Source: Stenotrophomonas sp. SAU14A_NAIMI4_8 (GTDB taxonomy: Bacteria; Pseudomonadota; Gammaproteobacteria; Xanthomonadales; Xanthomonadaceae). Taken from it: 64,000 nt of DNA. The notes under the pieces are model-generated. The model saw only the letters and a list, made by a program, of their open reading frames with translations, was not told the origin of the DNA and ran no database searches. Shown piece after piece: positions 40,698-51,006 of the stretch. Both the position numbers and the translations under genes were made by a program. The stretch's first letter is position 1; every line of letters starts with the position of its first letter. The DNA lies in assembly GCF_003086695.1 (NCBI RefSeq), contig NZ_CP025999.1, positions 4,354,344 to 4,418,343 on the forward strand, written 5' to 3'.

Positions 40698-42845
40698 TTA
40701 TTGGGCCGGCACGCCCATTTCCTCCAGCAGCGCCGGCGCCGGGTAGACCTTGGCCAGCAGCCAGCGCAGGTAGCGCATGTCCACGTGCACGGCGCGCTTG
40801 TAGCGCGGGTCGAACCACCAGCTGGCGCTGACCGATTCCCAGTTGCTGTCGAAGTTCAGGCCGATCAGTTCGCCCTTGGCGTTGAGCACCGGCGAACCGG
40901 AATTGCCACCGGTGGTATCCAGGTTGGTCAGGAAGTTGACCGTCTGGGTCTTCAGCGCCGGGTCGGCGGTGCTGCCGAAATCGCCCTTGGCGATGGCCGC
41001 CAGCAGCGGCTTGGGCGCGTCGAAGGGATAGGCGTTGGTGTTCTTTTCGACGATGCCGGCCACGGTGGTCACCGGCGAATAGGTCACGCCATCACGCGGG
41101 TGTAGTGCCTCCACCTTGCCGTAGCTGATGCGCAGGGTGCGGTTGGCATCGGGGTAGACGGCGCGGCCCTGCTTGGCCCGCCAGGCGAACAGCGCCTGCA
41201 TGTAGGCCGGGCGCAGGCGCAGCTGTTCGCCCTCGCGGGTCTTGCTTTCGTTCTCGATGCGCAGCTGCGCGGCCACCAGCGGGCCGGCCACGGCAATCAA
41301 CGGATCGGCCGCCAGGGCCTTGCCTTCGCGGGCGGCGGCGAAGCGGCTCAGGCGCTGTGCCTCGTCACCCAGCTGGGTGCTGGCGTACAGCGTATCCAAG
41401 GCCTTGGCCAGCTGTTCGGGGGTGCGCCCGAAGGCGGCATCGAATTCAGCCACGCGCTGCGCGTCCGGCAGCTGCTGGTAGCGGGCCAGCAGGCTGCTCA
41501 GCAGGGCCTTCTCGACCTCCGGCGCATAGCGGCGCTGCACCTGCTTGAGCACGCCTTCGATCATCGCCTGGTCGCGCTGCTGGAAGCCGGTCTCGCGCTG
41601 CGCATCGGGCTTGGCCGATTCAATGCGCAGGCGCTCCAGCAGCAGCGCCGAACGCAGCAGCTGGGTCTGCAGGGCCATCTGGTCCAGCAGCAGGTCCCGC
41701 TCGCCTACCGCTGCACCCTGCGACAGGTTGCCCAGCAGGGCCTTGATATCGCCCTGGTAGCGGCGGTCGGTGGCGGCCAGCATGGCCGATTCGTCGGCGG
41801 CGCGCTGGGCCTTGGCATCGCTGCGCAGCAGACCTTCCAGCTCGCCGGCGGCGCGCTTGCGGTTGTTCTTCAGCGACTGCAGCTGCGAGGCGTAGCGGGT
41901 GCGCGCCTGCGCATCCTTGGCCGTGGCCGCTTCGATCGTGTCGATCATCTGCTGGAACACCGACACCCGGCGCGGCAGCACGGTATCGATCTGGCCGGCG
42001 AACTCGGCCGCCGTGCGGTGGCGGTAGGTGATGCCCGGGTAGCCGGCCAGCATCGCGTAATCGCCTTCCTTCGGGCCTTCCAGCGACATCTGCAGGTGTG
42101 CCGGCGCCTGGTAGGGCACGTTGTCCTTGCTGTACGGGGCCGGCTTGCCGTCCTTGCCCACGTAGGCACGCAGCAGGGTGAAATCGCCGGTGTGGCGCGG
42201 CCACATGAAGTTGTCGATCTCATCGCCGTAGTTGCCGATCGCGCGCGGCGGTGCGTACACCAGGCGCACGTCGCTCAGCTCCAGCTGGGCGATGCGGTAG
42301 AAATCGGTGCCGTAGTACATGTTGGCCACCGAGCAGCGCACGTTGCCGGTCTTCTCGCACTCGGCCACGATCTGCTTGCTGGCCGCATCCACCGCGTCGA
42401 AGTAAGCACGGCCGGTCTTGCCACGGGCCTGGGCCAGCACCTGGTCGGTCACCTTGTCGAACCCGACGGTCACCAGCACGCGGAAATCCGGGTTGGCCGG
42501 GCGCTCGTCGGCGCGGCCCTGGGCGATGAAGCCGTTGTCGATCAGGTTGTGCTCGGGCGAGCTGTTGTACTGGATCACGCCCATCGCCACGTGGTGGTTG
42601 GTCAGCAGCAGGCCATCGGCCGACACGAACGAACCGGTGCCACCGCCAGCACGCACCACGGCGCTCAGCGGCGGCGCGGTCACGTTGGCCAGGTCGGCCG
42701 GATCGCCCTTGAAACCGGCCGCCTGCAGCGGCTTGGCCAGGTCGGGCAGCTGGGTCGGCATCCACATGCCTTCGTCGGCGTGGGCACCGGCGGCCAGGGT
42801 CAGGCCCAGGGCCAGGGCAGCGGGAAGGGTTTTGCGGGCAGACAT
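40698..42845 (-). CDS. S46-family periplasmic dipeptidyl aminopeptidase (DPP7-like)
   Basis: 715 residues from MSARKTLPAALALGLTLAAGAHA, a signal peptide. Chymotrypsin-fold motifs: TNHHVAMGVIQ (catalytic His near 85), GDEIDNFMWPRHTGDF (Asp) and TTGGNSGSPVLNAKGELIGLNFDSNWES (catalytic Ser in GNSGSP). The residue in NFDxNW that sets P1 choice in this family is Ser here, not the Arg of the acidic-specific DPP11 group, so DPP7-like cleavage after non-acidic residues is inferred. Probable use: growth on peptides. Longer upstream frame is rejected; signal peptide starts here. Confidence 0.9.
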   Translation of the reverse strand: MSARKTLPAALALGLTLAAGAHADEGMWMPTQLPDLAKPLQAAGFKGDPADLANVTAPPLSAVVRAGGGTGSFVSADGLLLTNHHVAMGVIQYNSSPEHNLIDNGFIAQGRADERPANPDFRVLVTVGFDKVTDQVLAQARGKTGRAYFDAVDAASKQIVAECEKTGNVRCSVANMYYGTDFYRIAQLELSDVRLVYAPPRAIGNYGDEIDNFMWPRHTGDFTLLRAYVGKDGKPAPYSKDNVPYQAPAHLQMSLEGPKEGDYAMLAGYPGITYRHRTAAEFAGQIDTVLPRRVSVFQQMIDTIEAATAKDAQARTRYASQLQSLKNNRKRAAGELEGLLRSDAKAQRAADESAMLAATDRRYQGDIKALLGNLSQGAAVGERDLLLDQMALQTQLLRSALLLERLRIESAKPDAQRETGFQQRDQAMIEGVLKQVQRRYAPEVEKALLSSLLARYQQLPDAQRVAEFDAAFGRTPEQLAKALDTLYASTQLGDEAQRLSRFAAAREGKALAADPLIAVAGPLVAAQLRIENESKTREGEQLRLRPAYMQALFAWRAKQGRAVYPDANRTLRISYGKVEALHPRDGVTYSPVTTVAGIVEKNTNAYPFDAPKPLLAAIAKGDFGSTADPALKTQTVNFLTNLDTTGGNSGSPVLNAKGELIGLNFDSNWESVSASWWFDPRYKRAVHVDMRYLRWLLAKVYPAPALLEEMGVPAQ

Positions 42846-42935
42846 CGGCACTCCGGCAATACAGAACAGCCGGGGACCATAGCCGCTGGGGCAGGCCGGG
42901 GCAACGGCCGATGGTTGGGTGGCGGCGTTGCACCC

Positions 42936-42972
42936 GGGGTCAGAGCCCTTTCGTTGAAAGGGATCTGACCCC
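42936..42972. repeat. GGGGTCAGAGCCC-type palindromic repeat, last copy in the window
   Basis: GGGGTCAGAGCCC / GGGATCTGACCCC arms around TTTCG-TTG-AAA, upstream of the S46 peptidase gene. Confidence 0.82.
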
Positions 42973-42995
42973 CGGCATGGCGTGGCGCCGGTGCA

Positions 42996-43017
42996 GCCAC
43001 GCATGGCGTGGCTCTAC
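42996..43017 (-). repeat. SMAG repeat overlapping the tamB stop
   Basis: GCCACGC-AT-GGCGTGGC hairpin and CTAC. The TAG of GTAG (43016-43014 on the minus strand) is the tamB stop codon. Confidence 0.88.
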
Positions 43018-46000
43018 TTCTCCCGGCGCCAGTTCAGCGAGCCGCGGTTTTCCACCGTGCTCGATTCCACTTCCACGTCGAAGCCGCGGCTGAGCAGGTA
43101 TTTCAGCGTCAGCACCGAACCGCTGCCGACCATCGATACGCCGTAGCCCACGTACAGCTTGGGCGAAATGTACTTGCCAAAACCAATCACCGAACCGCCC
43201 AGCGCGCGCGACTGGCTGACCCCGGCATCGTCCAGGCCCAGCTTGGCACCCAGCTGCGAGGCCAGCAGGCCGCTGCCGGCCGACAGCGCGGCCGAGGCGG
43301 CGGTGACCTGCTGGGTCTGGTCGCTGCTGGCATTGGTCAGGCTGCGGCCCAGCACCAGGTAGGCCAGGGCTTCGGACTGCGACATGGCCGGATCGGACCA
43401 GACATCGGCACGGGGTTGCTGGGCGCGCCCGGTCACATCGATGCCCGCGGTGACATCGCCAATGCGGCGCTCGGCGCGGATGTTGATGCGCGGGTCGGAC
43501 ACCGCGTTGTAGTTCCAGTTGAGGTTGCCGCGGGTGATGGTCAGGTCCTGGCCATAGGCCTTGTAGCGGCCACTGACTTCCAGGCCGCCATTGGCGGTCA
43601 TCTCGCGGCCCGGCCGCGCCCACACCTGCATCTTGCCGGTCAGCGCGCCCTTCAGGCCGAACCCGGTCATCTTCACCTTGTCGCCCAGGCTGACCGTCAG
43701 GTCCATGTCCAGCGGCGAGGTGCGCGATTCCTCCGGATCGGCCGGGTCCAGCACCACCACGTCTTCGGACACCGACGTGCCGCGGTCCAGGCGTTCCAGG
43801 TCGATGTCGGCCTCGGGCACGTGCACCGTACCGCGCAGTTCCATCGCGGCCTTGGCCAGGGTGAAATCGAGGTTCGGGTTGGCAATGATGCGCAGTTCGC
43901 TGGTGTTGGACACCAGCACGTTCTCGCCATGGATCTTCAGCTGCAGCGGCTGCGCATCGCCGAACCAGGACAGACCGCCGTCCACGTACAGCGTGCCCTG
44001 CCCCGAATTGGCCTGCGCGGTGATCTTGGCCGAGCCATCGGGCTGGGCGATGAAGCTGCCCTTGCCCTGGTCGAGGGTCAGGCCCAGCGCCGGGAATTCA
44101 CCCTTGAAGTTGCTCAGCTGCGCGTCGCCGCCCAGCGACGGCTGGCCACGCGTGCCGCGCAGGCTCACGTGGCCTTCGATCAGGCCGGTGGGGCGCACGA
44201 TGTCCGGCGAGAACAGCTCCAGCCAGTACAGCCGCGACATGTTCAGGTACAGCTCGCCGTTCAACGGCGCGCTGGCCTCCCAGCCGGTCTGGAACTTCGC
44301 ATCGACGAAGCCGTTGCCCTGGAAGCCCAGGCCCAGGTAGCCCTTGATGCTGGCCGGGGTCATGTCCAGCTTCACCGAGAACTGGTCGTAGCGCGCCAGC
44401 TCACCGCGGTTGGCATTGGCGCCGGTGCCGGTGTTGCGGTTCTCGCCCAGGCGCACGCCACCTTCCGGCGAGCGCACTTCCACGTGGCCCTCCCAGGCAT
44501 TGCCGCGTGGGCGGATCTGCGCATCCAGGGTCAGTTCGCCACGCAGGTAGATGCGGCGCCCCGACTGCGGGGGCAACCACGGCTGCACCAGCGACAGCGG
44601 CAAGGCATCACCGCGCACCACCAGCCCTTCGCGCGGCCAGTTGGCCTGCGCGCACAGGGCGCCGCCGGTGGCCGCGGCCAGGCAGGTATCGGCCAGCGTG
44701 TAGGTGCCGCCGTTCACCGCGAAGGCGGCCGGTGCACGCAACGCCCAGGCATCGCCCTTCACCGGCGCGATGCGCAGGGTGGACAGTTCACCGCGCCATT
44801 GCTCGCCCTGCTGGCGCACGCTGCCCTGCAGGTCGATCGCGCCCAGTTCGTTGTGGGTCTGCGCGCTCAGGCGCAGGTTGGACACGCTGCCCTGCGCGTC
44901 GACGGCCAGGCGTTCCAGCAGCATGCCGGCGTTGACCTGCTGGCCCTGGATCGACAGGCGGCCGGCGTCGCCGCGCCACGGCAGGTTGCCCTGGATGCTC
45001 AGGCTCTGCGCGCCGTAGCCGTCCCAGTTGATGTTGTTGCCCACCAGATCGGCACGGATGTCCGGCGCATCGCGCGGGCCGGTCACCTGCACCTGGCCGC
45101 GCAGGCCGCCATCGGCGCCGGGCAGCAGATCGCTCAACTGCAGCGGCTCGAAGCGCGCATCGATATCCAGGCGGTCGCCCACCTTGCCCTTGGCGGTGAC
45201 CCGGCTGCTGCCGATCGCCAGGGCCAGTTCGCCCTGGCCCTGTGCGCCCTGCAGCGCGAACTTGCCCTTGGCATCCACATTGCGCTGGCGCAGGGTGCCC
45301 TTCAGTGCAGGCAGATCGACGGTGGCTTCCAGGGTGGGCGCCGTACCCGCGGCAGCGCTGGCCGGCGGCGGCACCTGGCGGCCCTTCGAGGCAAGGTTGC
45401 CCGACAGCCGACCGTCCCAGCCCGGCAGGAAGTAGCCCGGATCGAAGTCCTTCAGGCTGGCCTTGGCATCCCAGTCCAACTGCGGTGCCCAGGCCACCTG
45501 GCCTTCCACCTGCAACTGGCCACCGGGGGTCTGCGCCACCAGTTCGCGGATCGAAGCGGACTGGTCGTTGCCGCGCACATCGAAGCGCAGGTCGGCACGC
45601 TTCTGCTCGCGCTCGATCTGCGCACGGCCAATGGCCGCCCATGCCTTCAGCGTGCCGGCCAGGCCGAAGCGCGCTTCCTGCAGGGTGACCGGCACCGGCG
45701 CACTGCCGGCGGTGTTCGGGTCGGGCTCGGGCACCCAGGTCAGGTTCCGCGCGATCACCGAGAAATTCAGGGTCTGCTGATCCGGGTTGCTGAAATCGGC
45801 GGTGCCCTGCAGGCGCGCTTCACCGCCCAGGCCCTTCACCACCAGCGGCGACACCTTCAGCACCTGGTTTTGCAGCGACACCACCGACGGCGCCAGCTCC
45901 ACTTCCTGCGCCCCCTGCTTCAGTTTCCCGTGCAGGTTGGCCTGGCCGCCCTTGCCGGCGGCGGTGAAATCCAGCGACAGCGGTGCGATGGCCGATGCGG

Positions 46001-46883
46001 CCAGCGCCGGCGACAGCAGCGCCAGATCAAGCTCATCGCTGCGCACGCTGGCGCTCCAGGTCGGATCGGTGCGGCCATCGAACACCAGCATGGCCCGCAA
46101 CGGCTTGGGCGCGCGGCCGGCCACGCCCACTTCCATGTGCGCCAGGTTGCCGCGCGCGACCAGGCCCAGGGTGGCGGCGGTGCGACCGCGCGGGGCCGGC
46201 AGCACGGCGGTCACGGTCACGTCGGTGTCGTAATCCTTGGCCGGAATGTAGCGCCCCTGGGCAGTGAAATCGCCCATGTCGCTGTCCACCACCAGCTGCC
46301 GGGCCTGGAATTCGCCATTGGCGATCTCGATGCCGCCGCGCACGCGGGCGATGTCGATCAGCGGCTCGTTGGCCTGGGTGATGCGGAAGCCGTCGATGGC
46401 GATCACATCGGCCTGGATGGCCAGCGGCATCTCGATCTGCGGCAGCGAATCGGGCCACGACGGCATCTCGAACGGCTCATCGCTCTTGGCCAGGTTCAAG
46501 GTCGCGTTGGTCAGCTCCAGCCGGTCCAGCAGCAGCTTGCGGCCCAGCAGCGGGCGCAGGTCCGGTTCCAGGTGCGCACGCTCGGCGTGGAAATGGATGT
46601 CGTCGTAGCGGAAATCGACGTTGTACAGGGTCAGTGGGCCGGCGACCGGGCCATCCACCTTGTCCCAGGTGAAGCTGGCGCCGACCGGCAGCCGCGCCAC
46701 CACCTGTGCCAGCAGCACGTCGCGGCCGGCCACGGTCTGCAGCAGCCAGTAGACCGCCAGCAGGGCCAGCAGCACCAGGCCCAGCACGCCCACCCCCGAC
46801 CACGCCCAGAAACGGCGGCGACGGTAGAAACGCACGCGCGGCGGCGGGCTGCCCGCAGGCGGATTCGGCGTGGGCGCGCTCAC
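43014..46883 (-). CDS. tamB: TamB, translocation and assembly module / AsmA-like lipid-transfer protein
   Basis: 1289 residues. An N-terminal membrane anchor (WAWSGVGVLGLVLLALLAVYWLL) follows a basic Pro-rich tip. The long beta-helical body leads to a C-terminal DUF490 domain ending FDVEVESSTVENRGSLNWRREK. Start is GTG 46883, whose GTGA overlaps the tamA stop by 4 bp. Known role with TamA: outer-membrane protein insertion and phospholipid transport across the envelope. The length is at the usual 1250-1300. Confidence 0.93.
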   Translation of the reverse strand: MSAPTPNPPAGSPPPRVRFYRRRRFWAWSGVGVLGLVLLALLAVYWLLQTVAGRDVLLAQVVARLPVGASFTWDKVDGPVAGPLTLYNVDFRYDDIHFHAERAHLEPDLRPLLGRKLLLDRLELTNATLNLAKSDEPFEMPSWPDSLPQIEMPLAIQADVIAIDGFRITQANEPLIDIARVRGGIEIANGEFQARQLVVDSDMGDFTAQGRYIPAKDYDTDVTVTAVLPAPRGRTAATLGLVARGNLAHMEVGVAGRAPKPLRAMLVFDGRTDPTWSASVRSDELDLALLSPALAASAIAPLSLDFTAAGKGGQANLHGKLKQGAQEVELAPSVVSLQNQVLKVSPLVVKGLGGEARLQGTADFSNPDQQTLNFSVIARNLTWVPEPDPNTAGSAPVPVTLQEARFGLAGTLKAWAAIGRAQIEREQKRADLRFDVRGNDQSASIRELVAQTPGGQLQVEGQVAWAPQLDWDAKASLKDFDPGYFLPGWDGRLSGNLASKGRQVPPPASAAAGTAPTLEATVDLPALKGTLRQRNVDAKGKFALQGAQGQGELALAIGSSRVTAKGKVGDRLDIDARFEPLQLSDLLPGADGGLRGQVQVTGPRDAPDIRADLVGNNINWDGYGAQSLSIQGNLPWRGDAGRLSIQGQQVNAGMLLERLAVDAQGSVSNLRLSAQTHNELGAIDLQGSVRQQGEQWRGELSTLRIAPVKGDAWALRAPAAFAVNGGTYTLADTCLAAATGGALCAQANWPREGLVVRGDALPLSLVQPWLPPQSGRRIYLRGELTLDAQIRPRGNAWEGHVEVRSPEGGVRLGENRNTGTGANANRGELARYDQFSVKLDMTPASIKGYLGLGFQGNGFVDAKFQTGWEASAPLNGELYLNMSRLYWLELFSPDIVRPTGLIEGHVSLRGTRGQPSLGGDAQLSNFKGEFPALGLTLDQGKGSFIAQPDGSAKITAQANSGQGTLYVDGGLSWFGDAQPLQLKIHGENVLVSNTSELRIIANPNLDFTLAKAAMELRGTVHVPEADIDLERLDRGTSVSEDVVVLDPADPEESRTSPLDMDLTVSLGDKVKMTGFGLKGALTGKMQVWARPGREMTANGGLEVSGRYKAYGQDLTITRGNLNWNYNAVSDPRINIRAERRIGDVTAGIDVTGRAQQPRADVWSDPAMSQSEALAYLVLGRSLTNASSDQTQQVTAASAALSAGSGLLASQLGAKLGLDDAGVSQSRALGGSVIGFGKYISPKLYVGYGVSMVGSGSVLTLKYLLSRGFDVEVESSTVENRGSLNWRREK

Positions 46884-48664
46884 AGGTCCGCTCCGATGTT
46901 CAGGTACAGCTGGAACTGTGAATCCGGATTGTTCAGGCCGTGCGCGATATCCACGCGCACCGGGCCCACCGGCGATTTCCAGCGCACGCCGAAGCCGACG
47001 CCGGTGTGCAGGTCAATGGTGTTGTCGAACGCACTGCCGGTGTCGACAAATACCGCCGCACCCCACGGGCCGCCGTTGAAATAGTGCTCGTACTCGGCCG
47101 AGCCGATCACCAGGTTCTTCGCACCCAGCGCGTATTTGTCCGGCGCCGGCGTGCGGGGGCCGACTTCGCGGAACGCATAGCCACGGATGCTGCGGTCGCC
47201 ACCGGCGAAGAAGCGCAGGCTGGGCGGCATGGCCACCAGGTCGCTGGTCCAGGTGGTGCCACCTTCGCCGCGCAGGATCAGGCGGTTGCTTTCACCGATG
47301 GGGATGTACCAGCGCAGCAGCAGGTTGGCCTGCACGAAACTGGTGTCCGAGCCCGCACCCTCCACGCCGCCGCGCAGGGTGGCGCTGCCACTCACGCCGC
47401 TGCGCGGGAACAGTTCATCGTCCACGTTCACGTAGTCGGCCACCAGCTGCGGATAGACCAGCGTGGAGGTGTTGTACACCGCGTCGGTGAACTCGGTGCT
47501 TGAGGCGTAGCGCCAGCGCTCGCGCAGCGCGTTGATCGAGGCGATGGCCGTCCAGTGTTCGTTGATCTCACCACTGCGGCTGGCGATCAGCTTGAAGTTG
47601 CGCAGATCAATGTAGTCGGTCTGCTCGTCATACGCGCTGGCGGTCAGCCCATACCAGCCATCCAGCCACTTGAACGCCGGTACGCGGTAGGTGCTGACCA
47701 GGCTCTTGCGCTTCTGCGCATAGTCCAGCTGGGTGTTCATCTTGTGGCCGCGGCTGTTCAGGAACCGCCGCTCCACGCCGCCGCGCACACCGGCGCCACT
47801 TTCACTGCCGTAGCTCAGACCAGCGGTGTAGATGGTGCGCTTGGCACGGGTCAGCTTCACGTCGATCGGCACTTCGCCGTTGTCGTCGGCCTGGTCCGGC
47901 CGCGGCTGGATGTCGATCACGCTGAAGTAGTCCAGCTTGGTCAGCGATTCGCGCAGGCGGTCCAGCTTCCCTTCGTGGAAGTAGCTGCCCTGTTCCCAGT
48001 ACACCAGCGGGTCGAACAGCTTGTCGACGAAGTAATCCTGCTCGAAGCGCACCGGGCCCATGTTGTAGCGGCGGCCGCTGTCCCAGGTCAGGTCGATGTC
48101 GGCGGCGTTCTCGGCGCGGGTGATCTGCACCTGGCGCTGGGTGTAGTCGGCATCGAAATAGCCGCGCTCGGCCAGGCGCCGGGTCACGGTGATCTTGCTG
48201 GCTTCGTACTGGGTATGTTCGAAGCGCTGGCCCTTGCGCGGCTTGAACGCGGCCAGGTCATCCTGCAGGTACTGGTCGTAGGTGGCCGGGCCGGTGATGT
48301 CGATGTGCTCGCGGCGCACGGTCACCGGCGGGCCCTTTTCCACGTGGATCACCACCCGCAGGTGTTCGTCCTGGCGTGGCGCCTCCACGGTGATCACCGG
48401 GTTGTAGTAACCAAAGGGTTCCAGTGCCTGGCGGGTCTGCCGCTCGGCCTGCGACAGCAGGTATTCCAGGCGCGATTCGCCCTGTTCCTTGCCGATGGTT
48501 TCATAGAGCGACAGCGAGACCTCGATGTTCTCGATCATCTCGGCGTCGTCGCCCTTGTCCAATCCCTTGATTTCCACCTTGTCGATGGTGCCGCGCGCGT
48601 GGGCGGACGAGGCCACGGCGAAGGACAGGAGCACCAGGGGCAGGGCGTAGTTCTTTGGCTGCAT
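46880..48664 (-). CDS. tamA: TamA, outer-membrane Omp85-family assembly protein
   Basis: 594 residues using the Met at 48664 (MQPKNYALPLVLLSFAVASSAHA, a good signal peptide); an ATG at 48676 would add MLCR and is a possible alternative. POTRA repeats follow (TIDKVEIKGLDKGD, VRREHIDITGP, VTRRLAERGYFDADY), then an Omp85 barrel with GGDRSIRGYAFREVGP (RGY motif) and FGVRWKSPVGPVRVDIAHGLNN. It forms the TAM complex with TamB, encoded just after it. Confidence 0.93.
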   Translation of the reverse strand: MQPKNYALPLVLLSFAVASSAHARGTIDKVEIKGLDKGDDAEMIENIEVSLSLYETIGKEQGESRLEYLLSQAERQTRQALEPFGYYNPVITVEAPRQDEHLRVVIHVEKGPPVTVRREHIDITGPATYDQYLQDDLAAFKPRKGQRFEHTQYEASKITVTRRLAERGYFDADYTQRQVQITRAENAADIDLTWDSGRRYNMGPVRFEQDYFVDKLFDPLVYWEQGSYFHEGKLDRLRESLTKLDYFSVIDIQPRPDQADDNGEVPIDVKLTRAKRTIYTAGLSYGSESGAGVRGGVERRFLNSRGHKMNTQLDYAQKRKSLVSTYRVPAFKWLDGWYGLTASAYDEQTDYIDLRNFKLIASRSGEINEHWTAIASINALRERWRYASSTEFTDAVYNTSTLVYPQLVADYVNVDDELFPRSGVSGSATLRGGVEGAGSDTSFVQANLLLRWYIPIGESNRLILRGEGGTTWTSDLVAMPPSLRFFAGGDRSIRGYAFREVGPRTPAPDKYALGAKNLVIGSAEYEHYFNGGPWGAAVFVDTGSAFDNTIDLHTGVGFGVRWKSPVGPVRVDIAHGLNNPDSQFQLYLNIGADL

Positions 48665-48783
48665 GCGGCACAGCATACCGACCGCGCGTGACGATGCGAA
48701 ATGCAGCGCGCGAATCGGGATCGGTTGTTAAGTGGCAGTCAAAATGCGCGCCTTTGTGCGCATCATCGGCACGAAAACGACAA

Positions 48784-48845
48784 CGCCGGGCATGGCCCGG
48801 CGCTACCTGTGCATCATCCCCGGTAGATCCACGCCATGCGTGGAT
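48784..48845. repeat. Two SMAG repeats
   Basis: 48784-48806 (-) is the CCGGGC class. 48823-48845 (+) is GTAG plus ATCCACGC-CAT-GCGTGGAT. They lie between the tamA start and the glyS stop. Confidence 0.87.
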
Positions 48846-48859
48846 GGGGGGCGGCCCCG

Positions 48860-50935
48860 TCAGCTCGACAGATGCTCGATCGCCGCCACCTTGCCCAAGC
48901 GCTCGCCCAGCAGGGTCAGCAGCGCCAGGCGGTTGCCACGCAGGGCCGGGTCTTCGGCATTGACCATCACGCCATCGAAGAAGGCATCGACCTGCGGGCG
49001 CAGGCGGGCCAGGCGCGCCAGCACGGCCACGTAATCCTTGTGGTGCAGGCTGGCGCCGGTGTCGTCGATGGCCGCGGTCACGGCCTCGGCCAGCGCGCGC
49101 TCGGCGTCTTCCTGCAGCAGCGAGGCATCGATCTGGCCCGGGATGTCGCCTTCGGCCTTGCGGAGGATGTTGCGGATGCGCTTGTTGGCTGCGGCCAGCG
49201 CCTCGGCTTCCGGCAGCGCGGCAAACGTGCCGATTGCGTCAAGGCGACGGTCGAAGTCATACAGCGAGGCCGGCTTCAGTTCGGCCACGGCGTTGAAGTG
49301 GGTGGCCGGCACGCCCTTGTCGCTGTAATAGCCCTTCAGGCGGTCCAGGATGAAGTCGTACAGCTCACCCACGTCGGCCTGCACGTTGCGCGCGGCCAGG
49401 CCTGCGTTGGCGCTGGCCAGCAGCGCGCGCAGGTCCAGCTCGAAACCGCTTTCGATGATGGTGCGGGCCAGGCCCAGCGCGTTGCGGCGCAGGGCGAACG
49501 GGTCCTTGTTGCCGGTCGGCTTCAGGCCCGCGGCGAAACCACCGGCCAGGGTATCCACGCGCTCGGCAATGGCCAGCACCTTGCCCAGCGGCGACAGCGC
49601 GATGTCATCGCCACCGAAGCGCGGCTGGTAGGCCTCGTCGATGGCCAGCGCCACCTCCGGTGATTCGCCACCGGCCACGGCGTAGTGGCGGCCGGCGATG
49701 CCCTGCAGTTCCGGGAATTCATTGACCATGCGCGACTGCAGATCGTTCTTGGCCAGCTGCGCGGCGCGCTTGGCCAGCAGCGCCTCGGCGCCCACCTGCG
49801 GCGCAATCACCTCGGCCAGGGCCACCACGCGTGCCACCTTGTCGGCCACGCTGCCCAGCTTGGCCTGGTAGGTCACCGTCTTCAGGCCCTCGCCCATCGC
49901 TTCCAGGCCCTGCTTCAGGTCTTCGTCGAGGAAGAACTTGGCATCGGCGAAACGCGGGCGGATCACGCGCTCGTAGCCCTTGGCCACTTCGGCCACGTCC
50001 TTCGATTCGATGTTGGCGATGCCGATGAATTTCTCGGTCAGCTTGCCGCTGTCATCCAGCACCGGGAAGAACTTCTGGTTGATCTCCATGGTCTCGATCA
50101 GCGCTTCCTGCGGCACCGCCAGGAACGCGCGCTCGAAGCTGCACAGCACGGCCGACGGCCACTCGACCAGGTTCACCACCTGCTCCAGGTTGTCCTCGGT
50201 GATGCGTGCACTGCCGCCGGCAGTACCCGCAGCGGTCTCGACCTCGGCCACGATGCGCTCGCGGCGCTCGCTCGGGTCGACCAGCACCTTGGCCGCGCGC
50301 AGCGATTCCACGTAATCCTGCGGCTGGCTCAGCCACACGGTCTTGTCGTGGTGGAAGCGATGGCCGCGGCTCATGCGGTCGGCCTTCAGGCCGAACAGTT
50401 CGGCTTCGACCACATCGGTGCCGTGCAGCAGCACCAGCCAGTGTGCCGGGCGGGCGAAGCCCCACTCGTGGTCACCCCAGCGCATCGGCTTGGGAATGGG
50501 CATGGCCGCAATCGCCTCGCGCAGCACCTCCGGCAGCAGCGCGGCAGTGCGTGCGCCCGGGCTCACGGCGCGGTGCACGAAGCGTTCGCCCTTGTTGTCG
50601 GTGGTCTTTTCCAGCGCGGTCCAGTCGATACCGGCCTTGGCCGCGAAGCCCTGCAGGGCCTTGGTCGGCTGACCTTCGGCATCCAGCGCGATGTTCAGGT
50701 ACGGGCCCAGCACTTCACTGCGCTGTTCCGGCTGTTCCAGGCCCACGCCGGGCAGCAGCACGGCCAGGCGGCGCGGGGTGGACAACGGGCGTGCATCGCC
50801 CAGCTCCAGTTCGACACCGCGCTTGCGCAGGCCATCGACAACGCCATCGAAGAAGGCCTGGGCCAGGCCCGGCAGCGCCTTCACGGGCAGCTCTTCGGTG
50901 CCCAGTTCGATCAGCAGGGGGGACAGTTGGCTCAT
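48860..50935 (-). CDS. glyS: Glycine-tRNA ligase beta subunit
   Basis: 691 residues from [28 protein letters not shown], the conserved GlyS N-terminus. Further signatures are [43 protein letters not shown] and [16 protein letters not shown]. It provides tRNA binding and part of the activity of the alpha2beta2 enzyme. glyQ is 71 bp upstream on the same strand. A longer open frame spans the glyQ-glyS gap but is not a fusion. Confidence 0.97.
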   Translation of the reverse strand: MSQLSPLLIELGTEELPVKALPGLAQAFFDGVVDGLRKRGVELELGDARPLSTPRRLAVLLPGVGLEQPEQRSEVLGPYLNIALDAEGQPTKALQGFAAKAGIDWTALEKTTDNKGERFVHRAVSPGARTAALLPEVLREAIAAMPIPKPMRWGDHEWGFARPAHWLVLLHGTDVVEAELFGLKADRMSRGHRFHHDKTVWLSQPQDYVESLRAAKVLVDPSERRERIVAEVETAAGTAGGSARITEDNLEQVVNLVEWPSAVLCSFERAFLAVPQEALIETMEINQKFFPVLDDSGKLTEKFIGIANIESKDVAEVAKGYERVIRPRFADAKFFLDEDLKQGLEAMGEGLKTVTYQAKLGSVADKVARVVALAEVIAPQVGAEALLAKRAAQLAKNDLQSRMVNEFPELQGIAGRHYAVAGGESPEVALAIDEAYQPRFGGDDIALSPLGKVLAIAERVDTLAGGFAAGLKPTGNKDPFALRRNALGLARTIIESGFELDLRALLASANAGLAARNVQADVGELYDFILDRLKGYYSDKGVPATHFNAVAELKPASLYDFDRRLDAIGTFAALPEAEALAAANKRIRNILRKAEGDIPGQIDASLLQEDAERALAEAVTAAIDDTGASLHHKDYVAVLARLARLRPQVDAFFDGVMVNAEDPALRGNRLALLTLLGERLGKVAAIEHLSS

Positions 50936-51006
50936 CGTTTCAATCCTGTGGTGGGGGCGCAGCGCGCAACGCGTCCGGCGCCCGGAAGTAGTGGAAAGCG
51001 CGGCCC

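Noticed and set aside
43008..47084. A 4-kb plus-strand frame opposite tamB
   Set aside because: Antisense to tamB, which has clear domains and overlap with tamA; no start signal or family match.
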